In this document: positions 1 through 4,790 of the stretch, piece after piece
How the letters are laid out: every line of letters begins with the position of its first letter
Numbering within the stretch: the first letter of the stretch is position 1
Assembly (NCBI GenBank): GCA_017998735.1
Contig: JAGOCN010000119.1
Coordinates: 1-6,058 of the forward strand
Reading direction: 5' to 3'
DNA: 6,058 nucleotides
From: Giesbergeria sp.
GTDB taxonomy: Bacteria > Pseudomonadota > Gammaproteobacteria > Burkholderiales > Burkholderiaceae_C
Translations under genes and position numbers: made by a program
The notes under the pieces: model-generated
What the model was told of the DNA's origin: nothing
The model's input: the letters and a program-made list of their open reading frames with translations, nothing else
Database searches by the model: none

Positions 1-1064
1 ACGCCGGCCACCACCACCTGCATGCCCGGTGAGAGGCCGGACGCCACCACGGCATCGTTGCCGTCGGCGCCGGCCAGCTGCACCGGCTGCGCCCGCACCG
101 TGCCGGTGCCGGGCTCGTACACCCACACCGCCGTGCCCTCGCCCTGGCGCAGCAGCGCGCTGGTGGGCAGGTGCATGGCCACGGCCGGGCCGGCGCTGCG
201 GCCGGCGCCCAGCGCCACATAGGCGGTGGCGCCCAGCGGCGGCGGCGCGGCGCCCGTGCTGTCGATGGCCACCTTGACCGCATAGGTGCGCGTCACCGGG
301 TCGGCGCTGGCCGCCACCTCGCGCACCTTGCCCGGCAGCAGCGCCTGCCCGGCCCACAGGCGCACCTGCACGCTCTGGCCGGGGGCCAGCAGCGACAGCT
401 GGTCTTCGGGCACCGCAAATTCCACATCGCGCGGGCCGTCCACGGCAATGCGCAGCACCGGCGTGCCGGCCGACACCACCTGGCCCGGCTCGGCCTCCAC
501 GGCGGTCACCACGCCGGCCACACTGGCCACCAGCCGCGTGTAAGCGGTCTGGTTGCCCTGCGTGCGGGACTGGGCCTGGGCCTGCTCCAGCGTCGCCTGG
601 GCCGAGCGCAGCGTGGCCTGGCGGCGCTCCAGCTCGGCGCCGCTGATGAAGTTCTGCTCTTTCAGCGCACCGTAGCGCCGGGCATCGGCCGCTGCCAGGT
701 CACGCTGCGTCTGCGCGGCCGACACCTGTGCCTGCGCGGCCTGCGCGGCCAGCCGGTAGTCCTGCGGGTCGAGTTCGGCCAGCAGCTGGCCGGCGCGCAC
801 GCGCTGGCCCAGTTCCGCCGGGCGCCGCGCCATCTTGCCGCCCACCTGAAAGCCCAGGCTGGACTCGGTGCGCGCCCGCACCTGGCCGGCATATTCCTGC
901 TGCGCCTGCAGCGGCTGCACACCCACGGTGACCAGCTTGACCGCCCGCACCGGATCGGGCAGGGGTTCGGGTTTGGAGCAGGCGGCCAGCAGCGCGGCAG
1001 CAGTGGCGGCGCAGACCCAGAAAAGCCCCGTCCGGGGCGGTGTCACAGCGTTCGAATGGCGCAT
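1..1064 (-). CDS. RND efflux periplasmic adaptor lipoprotein (membrane fusion protein), C-terminus cut by window edge
   Basis: Reading leftward from the ATG at 1064, 354 codons stay open to the window edge, so the far C-terminus is missing. Residues 1-29 look like a lipoprotein signal: a short basic start, a hydrophobic run and an L-A-A-C lipobox with Cys29. Around 66-105 is the first half of a lipoyl/barrel-sandwich domain (SLGFQVGGKM, LAELDPQDY); about 104-168 is an Ala/Gln/Arg-rich helical hairpin typical of adaptor coiled coils; the second lipoyl half follows (YTRLVASVAGVV, EPGQVVSAGTPV), then beta-barrel and membrane-proximal segments. The family links an inner-membrane RND transporter to an outer-membrane channel. 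Transporter and channel genes would be expected to the left, outside the window; the substrate cannot be told. The +2 residue after Cys is Ser, which under the E. coli Lol rule would not retain it in the inner membrane. No good Shine-Dalgarno lies at ideal spacing; an AAGGGG is about 13 nt upstream. Confidence 0.93.
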   Translation of the reverse strand, partial: MRHSNAVTPPRTGLFWVCAATAAALLAACSKPEPLPDPVRAVKLVTVGVQPLQAQQEYAGQVRARTESSLGFQVGGKMARRPAELGQRVRAGQLLAELDPQDYRLAAQAAQAQVSAAQTQRDLAAADARRYGALKEQNFISGAELERRQATLRSAQATLEQAQAQSRTQGNQTAYTRLVASVAGVVTAVEAEPGQVVSAGTPVLRIAVDGPRDVEFAVPEDQLSLLAPGQSVQVRLWAGQALLPGKVREVAASADPVTRTYAVKVAIDSTGAAPPPLGATAYVALGAGRSAGPAVAMHLPTSALLRQGEGTAVWVYEPGTGTVRAQPVQLAGADGNDAVVASGLSPGMQVVVAG

Positions 1065-1092
1065 GTTTCAATCCACGCCCCTTTCGGAGCGA
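1065..1092 (-). repeat. Solitary type I-C CRISPR-repeat-like sequence
   Basis: Read on the minus strand, this ends in GTGGATTGAAAC, the usual 3' end of type I-C CRISPR repeats. Before that comes a short inverted pair, CGCTCC and GGGGCG (one mismatched pair), around a GAAA loop, as in the I-C repeat hairpin. It is 28-29 nt, shorter than the usual 32-33 nt because the stem-loop is small. The adaptor ATG follows directly. No second identical copy is in the window and no cas gene is visible, so this is not a CRISPR array. The resemblance is judged from memory of the family and could be chance. Confidence 0.35.
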
Positions 1093-1268
1093 ATTTGGAA
1101 GAGGCTACCCCCTCCATCAAATAAATTTCATCCCTCTGAAGGGGCAGGTTTCCAACCAAGGTTTGGTGCTGATGCAAATCCAGTGCCTGAATCTGACCCG
1201 GCAACTGACCAGCCGGCCATTAAAACCCAGGCCGGGCGCCCGCATTGTGCAAGCGACAATCCCTTGCC
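1093..1268. other. Divergent intergenic region between adaptor gene and hpnC
   Basis: With 1065-1092 this separates two divergent genes and must hold both promoters. It is less GC-rich than its surroundings around 1092-1170. On the minus strand a TTGGAA at about 1150-1155 lies 17 nt from a GATGAA, a poor sigma-70 match. No convincing plus-strand promoter for hpnC was found. A weak second repeat-like motif lies at 1125-1157. No small ORF with a ribosome binding site stands out. Confidence 0.5.
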
Positions 1269-2228
1269 GTGAAACCCACTCCGCCTTCCCCCCCGCTTTT
1301 TCCCCCGCCTGACCCGGCCAGCCCGGCCGACAGCGCAACGCCGCCCGCCCTCGCCGCTGCAGCCTCGCTGCCGCAGGCGCCTTTGCCGGCAGCCCCCTTG
1401 CCGGTGGCGCACTACGAAAATTTTCCCGTTGCCTCGCTGCTGTGCCCGCCGCAGCTGCGCGCACCGATTGCCGCCCTGTATGCCTTTGCCCGCACCGCCG
1501 ACGACATTGCCGACGAGGGCGATGCGCCGGCGGGCGAACGCCTGGCCGACCTGGCCGCCTACCGCAGCGACCTGGCGGCCATTGACACTGGCGCCGCACC
1601 TTCAGCGCGCTGGCCTGAGGTGTTCGGCCCGCTGGCCGGCGTGCTGCACCGCCATGCGCTGCCGCCGCAGCTCTTGGACGACCTGCTCAGCGCCTTTGTG
1701 CAGGACGTGGAAAAAACCCGCGACGGCGCCGGCTATGCCGACCGCGCCGAGCTGCTGGACTACTGCCGCCGCTCGGCCAACCCGGTCGGGCAGCTGCTCT
1801 TGCACCTGTATGGCGTGAAGGGCGCCGAGGCGCTGGCGCAAAGCGACGCCATCTGCACCGCATTGCAGCTGGCCAACTTCTGGCAGGACCTGAGCGAAGA
1901 CCTGCCGCGCGGGCGCTTCTACCTGCCCGAGGCGGATTGCGCGGCGCACGGCGTGCAGCGTGCCGACCTGCTGCGTTTGCACAGCACCCCAGCGACTACC
2001 GAATTGATAGCTGCCAGCGCAGGCTGGGCAAGGGCCAGCATGCAAAAAGGTGCTCCATTGGTGCACCGCCTGCCCGGCCGCGCCGGCTGGGAGCTGCGCC
2101 TGGTGGTGCAGGGCGGGCTGCGCATTCTGGACAAGGTGGATGCGCTGCACGGCGCCAGCCTGCACACCCGCCCGCGCATCCGGCCCTGGGACTGGGCGGT
2201 GATGCTGGCGCAGGCCGTGGCGATGTAG
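1269..2228 (+). CDS. hpnC: Hydroxysqualene synthase HpnC (squalene synthase family)
   Basis: HpnC converts presqualene diphosphate to hydroxysqualene in the HpnD-HpnC-HpnE route to squalene for hopanoids; that role comes from published work on the family. Visible here: the HpnC hallmark HYENFPVAS (residues 48-56), first Asp-rich motif DDIADE (78-83), YCRRSANPVGQLLLHLYG (165-182) and second Asp-rich motif NFWQDLSED (203-211), then the GRAGWELRLVVQGGLRIL helix. These two acidic motifs bind the diphosphate through magnesium. With the GTG at 1269 the protein is 319 residues, somewhat longer than usual because about 45 Pro/Ala-rich residues precede the conserved domain. The start is uncertain: TTG 1245 is upstream in frame, and TTG 1383 or GTG 1404 would give a compact protein; none has a strong Shine-Dalgarno. 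The CBS-domain gene follows convergently, so hpnD and hpnE are not in this transcript within the window. Codons 245-257 coincide with a dispersed repeat and include rare ATA and AGG. Confidence 0.93.
   Translation: MKPTPPSPPLFPPPDPASPADSATPPALAAAASLPQAPLPAAPLPVAHYENFPVASLLCPPQLRAPIAALYAFARTADDIADEGDAPAGERLADLAAYRSDLAAIDTGAAPSARWPEVFGPLAGVLHRHALPPQLLDDLLSAFVQDVEKTRDGAGYADRAELLDYCRRSANPVGQLLLHLYGVKGAEALAQSDAICTALQLANFWQDLSEDLPRGRFYLPEADCAAHGVQRADLLRLHSTPATTELIAASAGWARASMQKGAPLVHRLPGRAGWELRLVVQGGLRILDKVDALHGASLHTRPRIRPWDWAVMLAQAVAM
2001..2045 (+). repeat. Dispersed-repeat-like segment inside hpnC
   Basis: The segment carries TAGCTGC (2008-2014), two bases, GCGC (2017-2020), and GCAAG at offset 20 (2028-2032). 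The intergenic element at 4741 shows the same words at the same offsets. The 13-mer TAGCTGCCAGCGC is also found exactly, inverted, at 5234-5246. It is read in frame as part of HpnC (ELIAASAGWARAS), with codons TTG, ATA and AGG that are uncommon in this gene. The 3' half matches the other copies poorly. Confidence 0.5.
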
Positions 2229-2232
2229 CCGC

Positions 2233-2250
2233 GCCGGGGTTCACACCGGC
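2233..2250. terminator. Weak hairpin between convergent hpnC and CBS-domain gene
   Basis: GCCGG (2233-2237) pairs with CCGGC (2246-2250) around an 8-nt loop in the 47-bp gap between two convergent stop codons. The position suits a shared terminator, but the stem is short and no T-run follows on either strand. Confidence 0.25.
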
Positions 2251-2275
2251 ATGGCACGCACCAGCGCCTGAAGGC

Positions 2276-2722
2276 TCAAGCGTGGCCGCCGCTGATGTAG
2301 TGCTCGAGCTGCTTGATGACGAACTGCTGCTGCGACATGATGTCCTTGACCAGGTCGCCAATCGACACCAGCCCGAGCAGCCGGCCGTTGTCCACCACCG
2401 GCAGATGGCGCAGGCGGTTGTCGGTCATCAGCGCCATGCATTCCTCGCTGGTCTGCGTGGGCTCCACGTACATCACGTTCTGCGTCATGACATCGCGCAC
2501 CAGCGTGTTGAGCGAGCTGCGCCCCATCAGGGCGATCTTGCGGGCGTAGTCGCGCTCGGTCAGGATGCCGGCAATTTTCTCGCCCTCCATCACCAGCAGC
2601 GCGCCCACGCTCTTGTCGGCCATCATCTGCAGGGCTTCAAGCACCGTGGCGGTGGGGGCGATGGCGTACACGGCCACATCGGACAAACCTTTGGCCTTGA
2701 GAATTTCGGTCACAGCAGTCAT
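2276..2722 (-). CDS. CBS-domain pair protein
   Basis: A 148-residue cytoplasmic protein made almost wholly of two CBS domains in tandem (a Bateman module), roughly residues 8-68 and 76-135. Typical features are GALLVMEGEKIAGILTERDYARKI (40-63) in the first, and VMTQNVMYVEP (78-88) with RHLPVVDNGRLLGLVSIGDLVK (105-126) in the second, where the G-x-x-T/S-x-x-D pattern forms the adenosyl-ligand contact (TERD 55-58, SIGD 120-123). Such stand-alone proteins bind AMP, ATP, NAD or related nucleotides; the target process is not known and cannot be read from the neighbours. A short helical tail ends in HYISGGHA. The ATG at 2722 is well supported by a perfect AGGAGG six bases upstream. A strong intrinsic terminator lies between this gene and the upstream DUF937 gene, so it is probably transcribed separately or through a regulated leader. 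Confidence 0.95.
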   Translation of the reverse strand: MTAVTEILKAKGLSDVAVYAIAPTATVLEALQMMADKSVGALLVMEGEKIAGILTERDYARKIALMGRSSLNTLVRDVMTQNVMYVEPTQTSEECMALMTDNRLRHLPVVDNGRLLGLVSIGDLVKDIMSQQQFVIKQLEHYISGGHA

Positions 2723-2728
2723 GGGCAG

Positions 2729-2734
2729 CCTCCT
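2729..2734 (-). promoter_or_regulatory. Strong Shine-Dalgarno of CBS-domain gene
   Basis: A perfect AGGAGG on the minus strand lies six bases before the ATG at 2722. It fixes that start and suggests efficient translation. Confidence 0.9.
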
Positions 2735-2756
2735 GAGAAAAAAGAAAAGCGGACAA

Positions 2757-2785
2757 AAGAAAAAAAGCCAGGGCCGCGCCCTGGC
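2757..2785 (-). terminator. Intrinsic (rho-independent) terminator, minus strand
   Basis: A perfect 8-bp stem GCCAGGGC/GCCCTGGC (2767-2774 with 2778-2785) with a 3-nt loop is followed, reading leftward, by seven T, a C and four T (2766 down to 2755). It would end transcripts of the DUF937 gene, whose stop is about 100 bp upstream, and keep them from entering the CBS-domain gene. On the plus strand there is no T-run after the stem, so it is one-directional. Confidence 0.88.
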
Positions 2786-2821
2786 AGCCTTGCGCAGGGC
2801 TTAACCACTGCAAGCAAAGGC

Positions 2822-2833
2822 CCTTTGCAAAGG
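2822..2833. promoter_or_regulatory. Perfect 12-bp palindrome, possible operator
   Basis: CCTTTGCAAAGG is a perfect palindrome. It lies where the transcription start of the candidate promoter at 2837-2866 would fall (about 2830), which would suit a repressor site. No regulator for it is identified, and it could instead be a small hairpin in the 3' region of the DUF937 transcript. Confidence 0.3.
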
Positions 2834-2836
2834 CCT

Positions 2837-2866
2837 GTGGTACCGCATCCGGGTGCGGCCTGTCAA
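2837..2866 (-). promoter_or_regulatory. Candidate sigma-70 promoter reading toward the CBS-domain gene
   Basis: On the minus strand a perfect TTGACA -35 box (2866-2861) is followed after 18 nt by TACCAC (2842-2837), a weak -10 box. The spacer holds an inverted repeat, CCGCA (2843-2847) and TGCGG (2854-2858). If used, the transcript would begin near 2830 and cross the terminator at 2757-2785 before reaching the CBS-domain gene. Confidence 0.35.
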
Positions 2867-2884
2867 CAGCACAAAAGCGCCTGT

Positions 2885-3583
2885 TCAGCGGCGCGGGCCC
2901 AGCAGGCCGCTGCCCAGCTTGATCAGGTCGCTCATGCCGACCTGGCCATCGCCGTCCTGGTCAAACAGCGTGCCCAGCAGCGTGCCGCCCATGCCGCCCT
3001 GCTGGCGCACCTGTGCATGCTCCTGCCCCAGCACCTGGCCAAGGTTGCCCGAGTCCATCTGCCCGGCCTGCACGCGCTGCGCCAGAAACGCCATCACCAG
3101 CGGCGCGAGCATCTGCATCAGCGAGCCGGCCTTGGAGCCCAGGCCCGTCGCCAGGCCCAGCCCGGCTTCGGCGCGCTGCTGCTGGCCGCCAAAGATGTGG
3201 CCCAGGATGGCAGCGCCATTGCCTGCGGGTGCGCCCCCGCCCATGCCGCCCATGCCACCCAGGCTACCCAGACCGCCCAGACCCCCTGCGCCGCCCGCGC
3301 CGCCCAGCAGCGAGCCGAGCAAGCTGCCCAGGTCCAGGCCCCCGCCGGCTCCCGCGCCCAGGGCGGACGGCATGTGGTCGCGCTGCAGTGCGCCCCACAG
3401 CTGCTGTGCGCCCTGCGGCTCGGAGGCATTGCGCCCCAGCGCGCCCATCAAAAGCGGCAGTGCGGCGCCCACGGCGTCGCGGGTCTGGCCGTGGTCGGTG
3501 CCCAGCTGCTGGGAGAGCTGGTCCAGCGGAGCGCCCTGCAGCTGCGACAGAAATGCATCGACAAGCGAAGTGGAAGAATTCAT
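2885..3583 (-). CDS. DUF937 family protein with glycine-rich middle and EF-hand-like C-terminus
   Basis: The protein is 232 residues with no signal peptide or membrane helix. Residues 1-70 fit the DUF937 (YidB-like) helical domain: LVDAFLSQLQGAPLDQLSQQLG, then AVGAALPLLMGALGRN. Residues 75-122 are low-complexity Gly/Leu/Met/Ala (GG repeats such as GGLGGLGSLGGMGGMGGG). A second helical part follows (140-200), with AGSLMQMLAPLVMAFLAQRV. Near the end, residues 208-219 make a canonical 12-residue calcium-loop pattern with Asp at 208, 210, 212 and 219 and Gly213. Function of the family is unknown, and calcium binding is an inference from the motif. The ATG at 3583 is chosen because the open frame upstream (to 3730) is Cys/Ala repeat translation with no family likeness; the Shine-Dalgarno is weak. 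It is divergent from ybiB and ends about 100 bp before a clear intrinsic terminator. Confidence 0.9.
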   Translation of the reverse strand: MNSSTSLVDAFLSQLQGAPLDQLSQQLGTDHGQTRDAVGAALPLLMGALGRNASEPQGAQQLWGALQRDHMPSALGAGAGGGLDLGSLLGSLLGGAGGAGGLGGLGSLGGMGGMGGGAPAGNGAAILGHIFGGQQQRAEAGLGLATGLGSKAGSLMQMLAPLVMAFLAQRVQAGQMDSGNLGQVLGQEHAQVRQQGGMGGTLLGTLFDQDGDGQVGMSDLIKLGSGLLGPRR

Positions 3584-3600
3584 GGCAAATGTCTTTCGGC

Positions 3601-3623
3601 AAAAAAGGCGCCGGCACAGCGCC
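3601..3623 (-). terminator. GC hairpin followed by T6 just upstream of the DUF937 start
   Basis: Reading leftward, GGCGC (3623-3619) pairs with GCGCC (3611-3607) across a 7-nt loop and is followed at once by six T (3606-3601), 17 bases before the DUF937 ATG. An alternative fold uses GCCGGC on both sides. It looks like an intrinsic terminator, but as it lies in the probable leader of the gene it would act as an attenuator if real. The 5-bp stem is short. Confidence 0.4.
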
Positions 3624-3774
3624 GGCCACTCGGTGCCTATCGTATGCGCAAGCGCGCGCGTTTCCTGCAGACATGCCGCACATGCCGCACATGCCGCACA
3701 TGCCGGCCGCACCGCACGCTTGCACGACAATGCCGGCTTCCACCCACCCGCAACCCAACCCCGGCAACACCACC
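3624..3774. other. Divergent intergenic region between DUF937 gene and ybiB
   Basis: This stretch must hold promoters for both divergent genes. On the minus strand TACGAT (3644-3639) is a 4-of-6 match to a -10 box, without a good -35 at 17 nt. I see no convincing promoter for ybiB. The main structure is the 9-bp tandem repeat at 3671-3706, listed separately. Confidence 0.5.
3671..3706. repeat. Tandem repeat, 9-bp unit x 4
   Basis: ACATGCCGC occurs three times exactly (3671, 3680, 3689), and a fourth copy at 3698 differs only in the last base. The unit is a multiple of three, and in the ybiB frame it reads Met-Pro-His repeatedly, adding four in-frame ATG codons 69-102 bp before the likely ybiB start. 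On the other strand it is a repeated GCGGCATGT about 90-120 bp upstream of the DUF937 ATG. Confidence 0.95.
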
Positions 3775-4692
3775 ATGGGCATCAGCCACCACCTCAAAGA
3801 CCTTGGCCGCGGCAAGGACGGAGCGCGCGCCATCTCGCGCCATGCCGCCGCCGACCTGATGGGCCAGCTGCTGGACGGCAGCTTGAGCGACCTGGAAGTG
3901 GGCGCGTTCTGCATCGCCATGCGCGTCAAGGGCGAAACCGCCGAAGAAATGGCCGGCTTTCTGGACGCGGTGCACGGGCGCCTGGAAATGCTGCCCGCCA
4001 GCACCCGCCCGCTGGTGGTGCTGCCCAGCTACAACGGCGCACGCAAGCTGCCGCTGCTGACACCGCTCCTGGCGCTGCTGCTGGCCAAGCGCGGCCTGCC
4101 GGTGCTGGTGCATGGCCAGGCCACCGAAGACAAGCGCGCCTGCACCAGCGAAGACGTGCTGGCCGCCCTGGGCATTCCAGCGCTGACAGAGCTGGATGAA
4201 ATCCTGCCCGGCCAGGTGGCGTTTGCGCCCACTGCCCTGCTGCTGCCCGGCCTGCAGCGCCTGCTCGACGTGCGCCGCACGCTCGGGCTGCGCAACAGCG
4301 CGCACAGCCTGGTGAAACTGATGGACCCGCTGGCGCCGGTGGCCGGCGACAGCCTGATCGTCGGCAGCTACACGCACCCTGAATACGCGCTGTCGATGGC
4401 CGCGACCATTGCGCTGACCGGCAGCGACGCGCTGCTGCTGCGCGGCACCGAAGGCGAACCGGTGGCCGATGCACGCCGCACGCCGCAGATGGACGGTTTT
4501 CTCTCAGGCCGCCCCCAGCGCCTGCAGGAAGCGCAAACCGGACCGCTCACCGCCCTGCCCCAGCTGCCCGACGCCATCGACACCGCCAGCACCGCCGCCT
4601 ACACCCGCGCCGTGCTGGACGGCAGCGCGCCGGTGCCCGGCCCGATTGCGCTGCAGGTGGAGCACATCGTGCAGCTGGCCCAGAAGATCTGA
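3775..4692 (+). CDS. ybiB: YbiB / TrpD2-like protein (anthranilate phosphoribosyltransferase fold)
   Basis: The protein is 305 residues, close to E. coli YbiB (about 320). The opening MGISHHLKDLGRGKDGAR fits the family start. It also shows DLEVGAFCIAMRVKGETAEEMAGFLDA (39-65), LPSYNGARKLPLLTPLLALLLAKRGLPVLVHG (83-114), RNSAH (173-177) and SYTHPEY shortly after. The fold is that of anthranilate phosphoribosyltransferase (TrpD): an N-terminal helical domain, then an alpha/beta domain. The family keeps GARK in place of the TrpD glycine loop, and YbiB-type proteins are reported as nucleic-acid-binding homodimers rather than tryptophan enzymes, so no reaction is assigned. The ATG at 3775 matches the family N-terminus; earlier in-frame ATGs (3730 and those in the 9-bp repeat) would add a Pro/His-rich, non-conserved lead. 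No clear Shine-Dalgarno precedes any of them. The flavoprotein gene follows 93 bp downstream on the same strand. Confidence 0.92.
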   Translation: MGISHHLKDLGRGKDGARAISRHAAADLMGQLLDGSLSDLEVGAFCIAMRVKGETAEEMAGFLDAVHGRLEMLPASTRPLVVLPSYNGARKLPLLTPLLALLLAKRGLPVLVHGQATEDKRACTSEDVLAALGIPALTELDEILPGQVAFAPTALLLPGLQRLLDVRRTLGLRNSAHSLVKLMDPLAPVAGDSLIVGSYTHPEYALSMAATIALTGSDALLLRGTEGEPVADARRTPQMDGFLSGRPQRLQEAQTGPLTALPQLPDAIDTASTAAYTRAVLDGSAPVPGPIALQVEHIVQLAQKI

Positions 4693-4740
4693 AGCCGCCT
4701 TGTCGGGCACAAAGGGTGTTGCGTTGCCCATTCACTCCTG

Positions 4741-4790
4741 AAACCATAGCTGCTCGCGCAGCATCAGCAAGCGCTGGAGCCTGTTTTGAC
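4741..4790 (+). repeat. Dispersed repeat element, intergenic copy overlapping the flavoprotein start
   Basis: The element holds TAGCTGC (4747-4753), two bases, GCGC (4756-4759), eleven bases, GCGCTGGAG (4771-4779), then a T-rich end with GTTTTGACC. Exactly the same words and spacings recur inverted inside the flavoprotein gene (5214-5246), and the first half recurs in hpnC (2008-2032). It resembles a short repeat that I recall scattered between genes in Comamonadaceae; that link is from memory. Its end includes the TTG used as start codon of the next gene. Confidence 0.65.
4776..4779 (+). promoter_or_regulatory. Shine-Dalgarno of the flavoprotein gene, located in the repeat
   Basis: GGAG lies six bases before the TTG at 4786. 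Both belong to the dispersed repeat (GCGCTGGAG and the following T-rich end), so the element appears to supply the translation start. Confidence 0.65.

Noticed and set aside
700..1071. TTG start at 1071 on the minus strand, with AAGGGG at ideal spacing
   Set aside because: It is out of frame with the adaptor and gives a Gly/Ala/Arg-rich product; the ATG at 1064 opens the real frame.
171..1124. A 317-codon plus-strand open frame opposite the efflux adaptor
   Set aside because: Its translation is His/Arg/Gly repeats without family likeness, while the minus strand encodes a clear adaptor with lipobox and lipoyl motifs.
1065..1157. A true CRISPR array
   Set aside because: The two repeat-like motifs are not copies of each other, there are no further units, and no cas gene is present in the window.
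3232..3330. Short near-repeats of CCCATGCCGCC type inside the DUF937 gene
   Set aside because: They are explained by the glycine/methionine-rich protein segment they encode, not by a separate DNA element.
1937..3859. A 640-codon open frame on the plus strand, antisense to the CBS-domain and DUF937 genes
   Set aside because: It reads as Ala/His/Gln/Arg-rich low complexity with no domain, overlaps two well-supported minus-strand genes and parts of hpnC and ybiB, and is the usual by-product of high GC.
2853..4199. A 448-codon plus-strand frame crossing the DUF937 gene and the first half of ybiB
   Set aside because: Pro/Ala/Arg-rich shadow frame; ybiB is read in a different frame with conserved motifs.
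4705..4729. GGGCA/TGCCC hairpin after ybiB as a terminator
   Set aside because: Only a 5-bp stem with a 15-nt loop and no T-run, so read-through into the flavoprotein gene is at least as likely.
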